DNA of 64,000 nucleotides from Anthopleura xanthogrammica (taxonomy: Eukaryota; Cnidaria; Anthozoa; Actiniaria; Actiniidae): positions 6,463,835 through 6,527,834 of the forward strand of contig OZ025211.1 in NCBI GenBank assembly GCA_964019055.1. Reading direction: 5' to 3'. The notes under the pieces are model-generated. The model was not told where the DNA came from. It made no database searches and saw only the letters and a list, made by a program, of their open reading frames with translations. Numbering within the stretch: position 1 is the stretch's first letter; every line of letters begins with the position of its first letter. Below, one piece after another: positions 10,701 to 21,872 of the stretch. The position numbers were made by a program, and so were the translations under genes.

Positions 10701-13150
10701 CTATACGCGCTACCTCACATTTCGCACGGGCTTTACAATATTTTGCCATTAAACTATACATTTTCTGAAAGCTAAATAAATGTAATTTTCGAATATCGAT
10801 CTAAAATTGTCTATTTTGGAACACAAAAAAAGTTATTGGGTTCAAAGTGACATTCTACCGCACTTCATTTGACAACTTCCCGCAGGATCCGAATTTCCGC
10901 TATGTCGATCAAAAGTATATTAGTACATTAGTACATTCCGTCAAAAGTACATTACTCTGTGCAGCTGGATAATGAGCTTCAAAACGGTGTCATTGATATC
11001 TTTTTTAGATCGCGCGCAATGATGCGTTAAATCCGGATGTTTGAATTTTCGGAGGTCATAACTGCAAAATAGACAATATCTTTTGAATGATAAAATATTT
11101 CAAAAATTTGAGACACTGTTTTTAGATCGCGTTGTGATTTATCATAATCCAAAGTTTCAGTTCGATCCGATGTAATCCAAATGAGCTACAAGGTTTTAAA
11201 AAAGTTATTTTGATCACTCAAAAACTGCGGAGAAACCCAATAACTATTTTTTGTGTCGCGAAACAGAAAATTTCAAATATATTTTTGAAAATTATGTTTA
11301 TTTAGCTTTCAGAAAATGTATACTTTTATATATTTAAAATATTGAAAAAACCGCGAGAAATTTGGCTCTTGCGTAAAGTAATCTCGAAGACCTCGAATGT
11401 ATCCTGATCATACCTTAACATGAATATCTTCTTTTTCCCAACCCGTAAGGAGAATGTAACTCTCCCATACTGACTCAAAAAGAATGTCAGAAATCCTGAG
11501 CCCGTGAAGTTGGGGTACACGAGACTAGAATTCATCAGCTTTAAGGGATGAATTGGCAACGGAGACTGGATATGACGACCTGTTGAAAGGATCGAAACAA
11601 ATTGTAAAATAAAGCAAAATTTTGCTCAAAATTCTACATATTCACGTGCAGGCCTTCTCGCGCGCAACGGTTAAAATTCGTGGAAGAAAAAAACGTGGTT
11701 ATCCCCGGCCCACGTACGATAACATTTTAGACATGGTTAAATGATACTCCAAAAATAGCATGTGGTCTGAAATGGGAATACAAGAAGTATATTTACCAAT
11801 TAAGCTGAAGAAAATATTTGTTAGCGGATTTGTTAAGAAAATTAAAGTATTTGATAGACAGAACAAATGGTTAACATGGGAATGCAAAAGAAATGCCACA
11901 AATTCCATCGAATAATGTCTGATTTCCGTCTTTGTGTCAATTACATGTTAGCCTCACATCCAAGATAATTTTGAGAAGGGTCCATTGCAAGAAGAAAAGA
12001 ATGTATGCTGCGGGCTTCTTTTCATTATATCTGCTCAATTATTGACATGATATATATATTATATTAATCTCGATGCGCACTAGGGGAGATGTAACAGCTA
12101 GACCGGATGAAACGGGATGTCAGTGCTTCACAGATTTCCTTTTCAGGAACAAAACTCTGTCTCTACTGGCAGCAAAGGTTCCATGTCGCTAGCATCGCGT
12201 ACATCTTGCGAACTAATGCTGTAGAATAAAATTAAACCTATGAATTATTTGCATGGGTGATACTTCAGAAAATTACATCTCTTTTAAAATGGAGAGCATG
12301 GGAGTTTAGTAGGGGTGCTTGCTCCTTTTCTATCCTGCTCAGTTAACGTTGTTTCTTCAAGTTATAAAGATGCACGATAAGATCTAAATAACGTTTTCAA
12401 ATCTCAAAGAAGAAAAAATGCATAAAACGTTTCACTTTGGAGACGCAAGATGGCGTCGCTTTGGTTTTGGTTCTGTGGTTTTTGTGGATTATTTCAGTTT
12501 CACACTTAATATGTCTTTCATTCTTCGAATTTCTGAGCACTAAAAGACCGTACAATATATATAAAACAATTTATTACTTATTCCATCGGCTAATATCCAT
12601 GTTTGTGTAGCGTTCTCTGGGTGCTTCCATCCACACAGTCCGTCATCAAACGAACATGTCAAGCAAGATACACCTAAAGACAAAGAATGCAATACTTTGA
12701 ACAGATTGCGAAATGGGGATAACAGAGAAGGCCTACACGAAGATTGAACTACGCAGCAGGTTCAGGCGTTTTAGTGGGTCAAGGTGATAACAAGAAAAGC
12801 AAGAAAAACAGGATTCGTACATGAACACAGTAAATCATTGCACGACAAGAACGAAATAAAGAACAAAGAATGAAAGAAAGATGGATGAATGAATGCATGA
12901 ATGAAAGGAAGGAAGGAAGGAAGTAGGAATAAAAACAAGAAAGACATTGATTTATGAAAAAAATAAAATAATAATGAACCTACCAGATGTTCCTGTTCAT
13001 TTTGTATTTTCTCTCGATTTTCAATAAGCATACCGCCACATGCTCAATTTTGTGTGGCATTACAGAAGTCGAATAGCTTTAATTTGAGGTTAGGCACTTA
13101 CCACGTATCGTATTAGATAGTCCCAAAATAGCAAACAAGATTGCCAACAT
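652..13150 (-). CDS. Receptor gene A, 5' part (continues off the left edge)
   Basis: This is the same gene as B, seen from its start codon to the tenth LRR exon. Exons on the minus strand are 13150-13102 (signal peptide), 12673-12578, 11579-11414, 10665-10599 and 10062-9984 (MAM), 8491-8138 (SRCR), 7753-7626 (LRRNT), 7374-7300, 6582-6511, 5285-5208, 4699-4628, 4256-4191, 3314-3246, 2481-2413, 2221-2150, 1110-1039 and 723-652 (LRRs). The last LRR, the cysteine-rich exons and the membrane exon must lie left of position 1. Exons between 652 and 7753 appear identical to those of gene B. One MAM codon differs: residue 3 of the 'CLTCSFDDG' stretch is Thr here and Ser in B. A Penelope-like fragment sits in the MAM-SRCR intron. 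Confidence 0.78.
1890..2075 (-). mobile_element. tRNA-derived SINE, unit A
   Basis: On the minus strand 'tggcgtagtggtagcac' matches a polymerase III A box and 'ggtttcgggtttgattac' matches a B box with the usual spacing. A body follows containing 'gagggttttctccagg'. It sits in an intron just left of LRR 8. Confidence 0.65.
2715..2766. repeat. Short dispersed motif (tttatatagcg...aaaggcgctttacaata)
   Basis: A 'gatttatatagcgtccttta' head facing 'aaaggcgctttacaata' is preceded by an AT-rich tetranucleotide run. A similar 'ttttatttcttataaggcgc' follows the GAT tract at 5867. It looks like the terminus of a widespread short interspersed repeat next to which microsatellites form. Confidence 0.4.
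4929..5173. mobile_element. Inverted-repeat element with gtgacgtcac ends, unit A
   Basis: Both ends are 'gtgacgtcac'. Inner stretches such as 'acagatattagttaaactgt' and 'ttttactaatatctaca' pair imperfectly, suggesting an aged MITE of about 245 bp in the intron between LRR 3 and LRR 4. Confidence 0.45.
5351..5867. repeat. GAT/GGT trinucleotide microsatellite, 0.5 kb, unit A
   Basis: A nearly pure (GAT)n tract with scattered GGT, AAT and GAA variants lies in the intron just right of LRR 3. It ends in 'ttttatttcttataaggcgc', which resembles the repeat at 2725 ('tttatatagcgtc'). Long open frames across it on both strands are low-complexity artefacts. Confidence 0.95.
6695..6762. repeat. Perfect 31-bp hairpin, unit A
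   Basis: Arms 6695-6725 and 6732-6762 are exact complements ('gttaatcaaattcgccttca' is the outer part) around a six-base loop 'ggtact'. It lies in an intron of gene A, just right of LRR 2. No mismatch has accumulated in either A or B. Confidence 0.92.
7816..8030 (+). mobile_element. tRNA-related SINE with a clear B box, unit A
   Basis: 'gggttcgagtcccgccgg' at about 7873 is a polymerase III B box within a tRNA-like head. It is followed by a body with 'gagggtttttctccgggttc', also seen in the SINE at 1890-2075 in the other orientation. It lies in the SRCR-LRRNT intron. Confidence 0.55.
8138..8491 (-). CDS. Gene A SRCR-like exon
   Basis: A 354-nt exon with the same residues as gene B ('VARALCRSLGF' and 'FLVCENTTC'). 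The acceptor is 'tttcttcacag' and the donor GTAAGT. Here the upstream intron is uninterrupted, unlike unit B, where a transposon sits next to the acceptor. Confidence 0.82.
9280..9976 (-). mobile_element. Penelope-like retroelement fragment with GIY-YIG domain, unit A
   Basis: The minus-strand reading frame 9976-9488 encodes the C-terminal endonuclease of Penelope-like elements: 'CNDCEATYVGETGRSFNIRR' followed by 'EH', then 'HHTKTGHTINW' and 'LESWF'. The downstream tail contains 'gtcgaaacgtcagtcacatc', a motif I associate with the 3' ends of such elements. No reverse transcriptase is present, so it is 5' truncated. It lies in the MAM-SRCR intron in gene orientation, starting a few bases after the MAM donor. 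Confidence 0.8.
9984..12673 (-). CDS. Gene A MAM domain exons (four)
   Basis: The exons are 12578-12673, 11414-11579, 10599-10665 and 9984-10062, together about 136 residues. Motifs in order are 'CSFDDGLCGW', 'GSGFLTFFLSQYG', 'KWKWFTTTI' and 'VAIDDLQFY'. The introns contain a large inverted-repeat element (10755-11323) and the CCAC/CATGC minisatellite (10110-10575). Phases join exactly to the signal exon upstream and the SRCR exon downstream. Confidence 0.78.
10110..10575. repeat. CACAC/CATGC minisatellite, unit A
   Basis: Irregular repeats of 'ccatgccgtgtcataccatg' and 'ctacaccacaccacaccac' span about 465 bp beside the third MAM exon. Overlapping Thr/His/Pro-rich frames on the plus strand are repeat artefacts. 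Confidence 0.93.
10755..11323. mobile_element. 569-bp element with about 90-bp inverted arms, unit A
   Basis: The left arm (10755-10843, 'tatacattttctgaaagcta') pairs with the right arm (11232-11323, 'tagctttcagaaaatgtata') over most of 90 bp with few mismatches. The 388-bp interior has no usable frame. It lies in the intron between MAM exons at 10665 and 11414. Confidence 0.75.
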
Positions 13151-13350
13151 CTTTGAGATATTAACGGTCTTTTTACCTAAAATAGCGTACAAAAATACAG
13201 AATTCAGGAAAAGATGAACTAATATATATGTGCTTTTGAATTTGGTGTTCAAAAATAATATAAAACTATTATTTGTTTGTTTGATAAAATACGGCTACGA
13301 GTGGATAAAGAAGAAGTAATAAAAGAAGAAGAAGAAGAAGAAGAAAAGGA
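12900..13350. repeat. Small GAAG and GAA tracts around exon 1 of gene A
   Basis: (GAAG)n near 12904-12922 and (GAA)n near 13322-13346 flank the signal-peptide exon. The copies are at about 40873 and 41291 in unit B. Otherwise the introns on both sides show only AT-rich sequence. Confidence 0.7.
13102..13150 (-). CDS. Gene A exon 1: signal peptide
   Basis: Identical in sequence and phase to the gene B exon: MLAILFAILGLSNTIRG followed by a GTAAGT donor. It marks the 5' limit of coding sequence for gene A. Confidence 0.72.
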
Positions 13351-16300
13351 AGGGGAATAAGAACTAAAGAAGGAAGTTTAACAAACTAAATCTAGAAAAC
13401 GAAACGAAATTTCGTATTGGAGTTTTGTGTTGCTCCTTTTTTTCCCTTTTAACTAAGTGTTACAGATGTTTTGCATCAATTTTTCATGCATGGGTTTCCT
13501 GAATCAATTATTTTAAAGTAATATCAAATACAGTTCCTACCTTCCTTAGTCTTCTATAGATATGCCATGCACTTGTCTACCACTCTATATTTTTGAATGA
13601 AAACAGATACTATACGATGGATATTGAAGCGAGCCTCCCGCACCGTCTGGAACACAAAATACTACTGACCGTGTTTATTAGTAAGATATATTTTTTCTAC
13701 GCATATTGCCTAAGATTGATTCTGGAAAAGACCATCTGTATGTCGTTTCATTATTTCGTACCGCAAGTTGTTCTGACGTCTAGTAATTACTGGACAAAAT
13801 TCATTTGTTTAAACTTGTTAACTGAGATTGAATTCTAGAAGCAGCCAGTCAAAAGGGACCGCGGAGGCAGGGGAACATGATTTTCTCTTCACATGCACAC
13901 ACTAAAAGCTATGCTCCGTTGTCCCAATGGAGTGTTGCTAGGTCAGTCTTTCATGTAAACAAAATTTATTTTTTCAAAAAATATCAATATTTTAACTTAT
14001 AATTTAGATTGAATTCTGGAGGCGGCCAGCTGCCGAAATGATCAGTCCGAAGGTGATGCGCTATGTCAATTTTCAATGCAAACAAAACTCCGTTGTGGGA
14101 CGACTATGAAATGAAATTAGTTAATAATATTTTTACATTCTTGACATCCTCATAGCATTCACGCTAATATCTTAAAGCTATTTTGGGGTACGATAAAGGG
14201 TTCGTCCTCAAAAGAAGTTTTATTTCTTGGATTTCGTTTTCCGTCATTATTCAAACGTGTCCCTTTGTGACGTCAGTCTCTGAGGTTTCTTTCTTGTAAA
14301 TAATGGCAGGAAGCCGCTGTGTGAAGCAAGGATGTAGCAATAAGTCCTAAACCTGGACGCTAAAAGCAAAGCGTTGAGTAACTGACGCGTCACGGGTAGG
14401 AACCAGACGGATTAATGGCGGACAATATTCAACTCATAATTTTAAGCATTGATTTTTCTTGATCTCTTCTGTGTTGTTTCATTTGCATCTCATATTAGTT
14501 TGCATGCATGCGTAATAACAGCTATTCAAACTGCACACAGGGAGCCCACAAGACGGGAAGTAGTTCAGATTATATTTCAAGTGATACTTACTGAGAGTTT
14601 TGTTCCTTTTTGCTGTTATTTTTATGTTATATGTTTATTTCTATAATGATAATTGAAGAACTGCTGACTGAATTAAAATTCGCTCACAAATCATGCAAAG
14701 GATACCCCATGATGCATTGCAAATAACCTAGGTACAAGTCTTTTTCGGTGTGACGAAGAACGCCTGGGGAAAAATGCAACAAGAAGATGACTGACAAAAG
14801 ATATTTAATAAATAGGATGGATTAATCTCGGTATTTTTGAGATCCAGTGGTTATCTGCAAGTACATGGCAACTGTTTGTCAGGAAGAGCAAAAAATAACC
14901 AAGATTATAGCTTAAAATATTTGAGGGATATCAAGATACGTGACAAGCTAGTGACAAGACAGGTACAGCGTTCTTGCTAAAATACCCCTCATATTTTTGA
15001 GCATATCTTACCACAGACTGTGTTCACAGTCGGATGCATTTAACCAGAAGATCTAATTGGAATTTAGTATGCTGGTTGGGAAAGCAGGCAGGAAAACGGT
15101 AAACTCAACCGTATTATTTTCGCCAGGTACCAGCTGGACTATTTGGAAGGAATGCCAATAATAATAGCTTCATATACTTTACTACAACCATGTGTACTCC
15201 AGAGAACGTCTTTGTTATTTTTTTATTCAAGGAAGCTCATTCCTCCCAGACGACTGCGGCGAAGCTCTGCTGGATATTCGTCCCGTATTGATAGAAATGA
15301 CAAGAGAAGTCAACTGAATGCTTTTGGAAATCACCAACAGGGTACACTTGTGTCCTAATCATCCCGATGTACTTATATGTTGGAAGTACCAGTTAAGTTT
15401 TAAAGTATTAGTATTACTGCATAGAAAAAGCTGGACTGATAAATTATTAATAATATATCTAATTAGGATATTGAAATCATGTTTGTCGAGCTTTTTTCTT
15501 TTGTTTATTGCTATGTCGTTATTTATGTGAAGATAATTTTACTAAGAAGTAAGAGCTGGGCATACTTCGAATTAAACGCAAAATTGGTATAATTTTCTGA
15601 GAGCAGTGATTAAGAAACGATTTGTATTTTTAACTAAAAATATATTTTTCCTTCATTTCCTCTTACTCTAAAAGCATTTTCTTGGCTAAAAATTCGAAAA
15701 ATTGAAAGCTCTTGACGAAATCTTCATCTTCTTAATTAAAAAATATATATATATGCAGCTTTATTATGCTATGTTCAGTTCATTTTCATTAGAGCATGGA
15801 GGTATGAAGGAACTCTTCAATTGAAGAATGAATAATTTCAATCTATAATACAGTCAGTTAATAGCTTACTGCTTAAGGTAGGTTTATTAAGTTCCACGTT
15901 ATTTAGTTGCATGGGCTCAGTGCATTGAGCCCCTTAAAAAGTAATTACTAATATGTTTTTTTTTCGAGCATTTCTGAAAGGCGCTTTTTGAAATCTCATC
16001 AGACAGTGACAATTATTAAGCACATTTGAAAAAAAAAATGAATGAATTATTAATTTGTTTTTATCCTTTTAAAGATATTGATATTGATGGAAATATTAAG
16101 AAGTACATGTAGTCGGATTATTTGTAGTGCATGTCTGTATTTTAACAAATGCCATTAATCGATATAGGCGGCTTAGTTACAAGCTAGACTAGCTAGTCTG
16201 AAATGTTGGCAGATACCGCTGGTCAGACGACAGAAAGGAGCCAGTGAAGCTAACGCAAATAGTCAACCTAATCAGCACTATACGCCAATTAGCTCGTCGT

Positions 16301-17110
16301 TAGCTTTACCTGAACCACATTTAGTCTAGTAAGGACTGGTAATTTCCACTCTTTTTTAGACACTCTTTTCAACAAAAAATATTTGTATATCATGCGGATC
16401 TGTGGACTAGGCGTTCATGACTGAGTAACCTACTGAGTATTTATGACATTTGTGAAAGTCTGATTTAAGTGGCATACAGTATCAGTTCAAAAGGGAGCTA
16501 AGTATCAGTCAACATTATTTCAAGTAAGGGTTCTCTGTTGACGTTCTTGCCCACAATAATCAATAGGGACATGAACATGCATGATTTTATGACCGACTTT
16601 GAGCTTCGACGTAAGCAGTACGCCGTTCATTACTGCTAAATTTTTGCATCCAACGTCCAAACAGAAACCTCTCTAATAGAACACACGGTTCAAAGTTTCC
16701 CGCAGCTGCCCGTTGCATGGTATTTTTGGAGACCTTCATGCTGACTAAACATGCATGATGCCCGGATAGGGGGATATTCATGGAGTTCTTCATAGAAATG
16801 AAGAAAATAAAGACCTCGATCAATAATCCAGTATCCAGACATCAAGCTCGGTCAATAAGTTGTATGTACATCGGTTACTGATGTGGATGTATTTCATTGC
16901 TTTTTATGCTTAGCGCCACTCTAATGAATTACAACTCCAAGTGGCACCTGTTTTGGCACCTGAGGTAATTTAAATTACTGTAGTGCGCATGCTAAGTGAA
17001 TTATTGTAATATGAATGGTGCTACTGCGCATGCTCTGTACGATTTATCCAATCTCAGTAAGGGTCATTTTATGGGCATTACTTACTTTTGACAAATTCTG
17101 CACAAACGAG
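13351..17110. other. Region without a supported gene, upstream of receptor gene A
   Basis: Apart from the THAP-like remnant at 14304 I see only short chance frames, AT-rich sequence and a small 'atatata' run near 15745. It must contain the promoter and any 5' untranslated exons of gene A, which I cannot locate. The unit B counterpart is 41320-45080. Confidence 0.5.
14304..14351 (+). pseudogene. THAP-like N-terminal remnant, unit A
   Basis: An ATG is followed by 'AGSRCVKQGCSNKS' and a stop. The opening C-x4-C followed by SN resembles the start of a THAP zinc finger, common in P-element-type transposases and host genes. Nothing further of the domain is visible. The copy in unit B is at 42273-42320. 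Confidence 0.35.
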
Positions 17111-17182
17111 ACAGAACGCATTTCAGAATCTGCTATCAAAAAAGACCCCATCGCATTAGAAACTCTAAATCCCCCCAAAACG
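17111..17182 (+). CDS. Possible short plus-strand exon upstream of the Cys/His exon
   Basis: An open stretch ends at a strong donor (aaaacg/gtaagt). It encodes 'SAIKKDPIALETLNPPKT' in the frame open across the donor. That frame would leave phase 0, while the exon at 18376 needs phase 1, so the two do not join simply. The matching copy is at 45081-45152. This is weak evidence. Confidence 0.2.
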
Positions 17183-17198
17183 GTAAGTAATGCGGCGA

Positions 17199-17314
17199 AT
17201 GATGATGATGCTGAGGATGATGGTGATGATAATGATGATGGTGGTGGTGTTGTTCATGGTGTTGATTTGGTGGTAGTGGCACCTGCTGGTGAAGATGGTG
17301 CATATTGGTGGTGA
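17199..17314. repeat. GAT/GGT microsatellite in the intergenic stretch, unit A
   Basis: A short imperfect GAT/GGT tract just after a plus-strand donor site. The copy in unit B is at 45169-45284. Confidence 0.8.
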
Positions 17315-17399
17315 TTTGGTACTGAAGGGTCTCTAGTTATCAGTAACCCAGAGCTACTATCATGTGTTACCCTAATAAAGTCGTCGTCATTATAATTAT

Positions 17400-17560
17400 T
17401 ATTATTTTTGTTGTTCAGGGTTTGTATGGGTTTTGGAAAGTCCTGGAAAGTTTTGAAAATTTATAATGGACTTTTCGAGGACCTGGAAAGTTTTGGAAAA
17501 TTGATTTATGGTCCACTAGGCTATGGAAAAGTTATGGATTTTTTGTAGCTTGTCTGGCTT
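17400..17560. repeat. Degenerate 'tggaaagttttgga' repeats, unit A
   Basis: Several imperfect copies of 'cctggaaagttttggaaaat' in direct orientation cover about 150 bp. The copy in unit B is at about 45370-45530. Confidence 0.55.
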
Positions 17561-18375
17561 ATACCTTGAAAAGATTTTTTTCGTTATAAATGTATGTTGA
17601 ATGTTTCAGAACCATGGCTTTAATTTTGCACTACAGTTATGTGTGGTTTTGGAAATTTGAGTACATGTAAAAGGACTTGTTTTGGAAATTCTCACAGGGG
17701 AGCCTGTACGAACCCTAGTTGTTGTTATTGTTATTATAATAATTTGTTAGTCGATACAAGTGTTTGTTGTAGACACAGCTAAAAGCCAGTGCATTGCCAG
17801 GTTTCATATTGAGTGAAATTGCTAGGGAGACCAGACAACTGTTGACCAGGCTGGATAAAAGGACATTTTTAATATGCAGTACTTTATGTAGTTGTAAAAC
17901 AACATTCATTGAGCTCAACAAATGAGGCCTGATTTTGACCGAATGAAGAAAAAAACACAGGGAAATAGAGATATTCATGGCATATCAATTTTACGATTGT
18001 CTGGTTTTGATCCAGTCCTTCCATGATATGAAACTTGGCAATGGTCACATAGTTGTGTCTGTCCTAGAAAAGATGCTAAAATCTAAGGTGGCTTTCTTTG
18101 AGGCTTCTCTCAATCAATTAGATTACTAATGTGGGTCTGATCAATCAAATTTTTATTGATAAAATAAGCCTGAGAACTAGGAATTCCCTCACCTTAGTGA
18201 GGAGGGATATTGATTTTAAGACCGAGACTAAGACAGCTGCAATGGAGATTACCAAAGACCCTGATGTCTGCAATTTTTTCCCTGCATGAAAATTAGTGAT
18301 CCTCTTGTTGTACTTTACCACCCTTTCACCACTTCAATAAATAATGACTTTGCTACATTCCTTCTATTCCTTCTA

Positions 18376-18537
18376 GGTACAGGTAGTGATAATACAAATA
18401 ATGAAGACAAGAACTCAGCAGCTAGCATAGAAGTGGTGAAAGGCTGTCCAAACAGAAATAATCCATATCATAAATGTGTAGAATACTGTCATACAAGATG
18501 GGGCTCCTCAGACCCTACCCAAGCACCACACATCAAG
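18376..18537 (+). CDS. Candidate plus-strand exon with a Cys/His motif, unit A
   Basis: The exon is open between a 'ccttctag' acceptor and a 'aag/gtaatt' donor. It encodes 'GCPNRNNPYHKCVEYCHTRW', a C-x7-H-x-C-x3-C pattern that looks like a small zinc-binding site, preceded by a Ser/Asn/Asp-rich stretch. The identical exon occurs in unit B. I do not recognise the family. Its partner exons are not secure; one possibility ends at 17182. The gene would lie opposite to and between the receptor copies. It could also be an orphan exon carried by duplication. Confidence 0.45.
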
Positions 18538-18904
18538 GTAATTTCTTCTTTCAATTGCATGACATCCAACAGCTGGGGGATGGGGGATTTTGTTGTACAT
18601 GTACTGTAGTGTAGTCATACTACATGTCTGAAAATATCTGATCAGGAGTGTTTAATTTGAGTTAAAATTTATTTTCTTTGATTTTAAATTTTACATAATT
18701 GATGAGGTTTCATTGCATAACCACTGATCTTCATTGCCATTAATGTTAGATCACACATACAGGTTTAAGAACAACAGTAGTAGCAATTGCATAAACTTGA
18801 ACTATCCTTGAGTGCTCTGAATGTATCTTTGGATGCTTGATAGTGATTTTTTTCATTGTTGATGCATCTTTTGTGAATTACTAGCAGTTATAACAATTTT
18901 TGTA

Positions 18905-19045
18905 ATAGCTGTTATTATGGATATATACATGCAAATGAGATATTCTTTTGTTTTAAGAATAATAGAAGTAAGGCTATTGGGTCGATACAATGCTTGTTGT
19001 CTCATTTGCATATCATTTGCATCTGTAACTATTATAACAGCTATT
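18905..19045. repeat. Imperfect inverted repeat, possible MITE, unit A
   Basis: 'aatagctgttattat' and 'atgcaaatgaga' on the left face 'tctcatttgcat' and 'attataacagctatt' on the right. The copy in unit B is at about 46875-47015. Confidence 0.5.
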
Positions 19046-19267
19046 AATAAACCATTAAATACTGTAAGCCTTAAAATTTTATCAAACCCTGAAACAACCT
19101 TTGGTCTGATTTACAGTTTCTATGCACTGTTACGTGAACACCTCCACAAATTAGGTGCTTCACTTGATGTTTGGATAGGTGGAGTTTTTATATCAATGTT
19201 ATGATTTTGAGACATCATAGTGAAGCGCTGATGCCTAATTGGTTAGCGGTAAAGAACACAATTAAAA

Positions 19268-19325
19268 GTTGTCAAAAAGATGTCAAAAAGTTGTCAAAAA
19301 GATGTCAAAAAGTTGTCAAAAATAA
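19268..19325. repeat. 22-bp minisatellite (gttgtcaaaaagatgtcaaaaa), unit A
   Basis: Alternating 'gttgtcaaaaa' and 'gatgtcaaaaa' units repeat about five times. The minisatellite lies inside a larger imperfect inverted repeat whose arms are 'gtgaacacctccacaa' (19135) and 'ttgtggaggtgttcac' (19335). The unit B copy is at 47238-47295. Confidence 0.85.
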
Positions 19326-19652
19326 ATCTAAAAACTTGTGGAGGTGTTCACGGTATGGCACGTAGCACTGTAAGTTAGGGTAACTCTACTTTATGGTTTT
19401 TTATTTAGTTTTGATGATCTGATTACTAGTAAAGCATCTTAGAATCCAAAATCATCTGAAATTATAAATTTCTGTGAACCCATTCCGCTCATGCTCACAT
19501 GCCGAACGTCAATTCAAGTAGCCTTCTTTTTTTTGTTATTTTTGAGAGAAGATCCAGGAATTTTAAGGTAGCCATTTAGGAAAATAAATTAATGTAACTT
19601 ATTCATGTAATCACAAAGTAAAAAATGATAATAAATGGTAATATAATATGGT

Positions 19653-19796
19653 TATAGACCCCCTGCACTTGACGTCAAAACAGCTCAATTAGGGGGACAA
19701 AACAAAAGAAAGAATTTCAATGTACTGAGAATTGGAAAACTATTGTTTTGTCTTCCAATTTGAGCTGCATTTTGAGGTATTGTGAAGGGGTCTATA
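19653..19796. mobile_element. MITE family 1, second locus, unit A
   Basis: A 144-bp element has the same terminal motif ('tatagaccccctgcacttga' against 'aaggggtctata') and the same inner arms as the one at 409-555, with a different loop. It lies in the intergenic stretch. Confidence 0.72.
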
Positions 19797-19799
19797 ACT

Positions 19800-21870
19800 G
19801 TAGTAAATGATAATAATATTAAACCTATTATGATGATAATAATAATAATAAAATGCACACCTGAGGCAAGAATGACTGAAATATAACGTGATCAACATGA
19901 ACAAAGTTAATAAATAACTGACCAATAATTGACCAATTAATGATGAGCAAAATCATTTGTGAATGTGGGCTTCCTGTGGAAGAAAAACTTGCTTGTTCTA
20001 TAGGAAGTATGAGTTATGACGTCTAGGGAGGAAGTCACTGACTAATCATCTGCCAGCCTTTCTGGCACTTTAGGCTCACAGGTTTTATGGACCATTTTTT
20101 GCTTGAGTTAGCCTCAAAAAATGCAATACATGTACATGTACAGTATTTGTTAGGGATTCCAAAACACAGCCTCTTGCAAGAATTTGGGTTGTATCTTGAA
20201 GTTTTGCTTCATCTTTGTCAACTGCCGACTCTGTAATCATGAGCTGTTGGATCAAGAGACTGAACTTCCTAGAACTGTGTGTGACTTAGACTGTGATCAA
20301 AACAATTTTATATTATTTTTTAGTTTTACATACATGGAGCAAAGTACATAAAGCATGTCAAAGATTAAAGAAAAACACATGACTAAAACATAGTACCATA
20401 TGTACTGCTACAACTCTTCCCAGCCTTTTTACTCTTTTTAAAATCAATATGCAATAGAGCTAATGGTTGAGAGTATTTTTTTTTGGTTTCGCAAACTTTG
20501 TTTTGTTCACTCTGGTCAGTGGCACATGCAGCAACTTGTACCTACAGCGTAAGAGATAGATTTATCAACTTATAGCCCTTGCTCAGGTATGCAAAAGACA
20601 AAACAACTTTTGCTAACAGTTCACATTGTTTTATATTGTAAATAGTGTACATTTTACTCAAGTGCTGATTTATTGTATATTACACAGATCTCTTTTAATT
20701 GGGTTTTGTTCTTCCTGTGCATTCTAGTGACGACAAAAAAGTTTTGGAAATCAAAATATCTTTCAAGTTTCATGAAGTAACCATGTGCTGCTATGTGGCT
20801 GAGAACTTAATTCATTAGACATGGGCTACAAGATCTTCAAAGTTTATCATAAGGTTTTGATTTTTGAATTATGGTAGACTTTAGGGCTTGCATTCCATGG
20901 CAAATCCAGGTGAGGTCCCGGTTATGTAACATGAGGTCTGCAGAGAAAGGTCCAGATACTGAACTCTTAGGCAAGTGTAGAATGACAATTAGTACCTCTT
21001 CTGGATCTGCCACTTTCTCAGCTCAATCTATGGAATACAGACTACACTGGCATCTTATCCATGGTCGCAGTTATGGTTTCCCAATCCTTCATGGCTACAG
21101 TTCTGTAGCCTGAACTCTGTGCCATTACGTACCCGACAGTATCCATCCGGATTTTTCCAGAGCCTGGACCAAACGCAGAATTAAGTAAAGCCTTTTTAGC
21201 ACCTTTGAGTCAATTTTTAATAAACTTCACTTACCGGATCGACTTCCTGCTTGTAGACGCTCAGTCTTAACTACTTGATCGGAAAAAAAACATATAAAGC
21301 AGAAACTAGCAGATCGTATCCGATAAGACTGACAAGTGATTATGAATGTGCATAATGTTAAATGCTGTGTTTGTTTGAACAGTTTCGTCGTCGATTTCGG
21401 TTACAAAAAACCAATTTATTTCGAAATATACTTCCCGTGTTTTTCAGAGAATACTCGGCAAACAGCGGGAAACTCCTTCCGCAATTCCTTCCAAGATCTT
21501 CCAGAAATAACAAATCTTTTTAACAATTTTATTGGGAACTAACAATGAAATTAACTAAATATAAGATTTGAATCTATATGTAAATACTGTAGTTGCCCAA
21601 AAAGAAGGTCACGAACGGGACACGAGGCCCATGCGAGGTGCCCCCTTAAAGTTATTAAAATAATAATAAACGGCAATATAAAATAACAATAAATATGGTG
21701 AACTTATTCTCTATGGCAAGGACAGTCTCTAACAGCGGACCAGGTGCAGGTCCTGTCTACATCGAAAACAGAATCAAGTAAATGAAATCGTCTATCGATC
21801 TAAAATATAGCTTTTAAATGAAGATACACTAGATAGACAAGTAGGTGGGCAAGATTTACACATTAATTTC
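19800..21870. other. Region without a supported gene, unit A
   Basis: Short AT-rich repeats and chance frames only. A frame opening at 20871 is present in both units but has no recognisable domain. The unit B counterpart is 47771-49850. Confidence 0.5.
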
Positions 21871-21872
21871 CA

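Noticed and set aside
12968..13031. Possible minus-strand exon ending at a GTAGGT donor between exon 1 and the MAM exon
   Set aside because: Including it would shift the MAM exon out of frame, while direct joining of exon 1 to the MAM exon keeps frame. It could only be an alternative or untranslated exon.
20871..21113. Plus-strand 80-codon frame kept in both units
   Set aside because: No recognisable domain, and conservation reflects the recent duplication. A few differences between the copies change residues freely.
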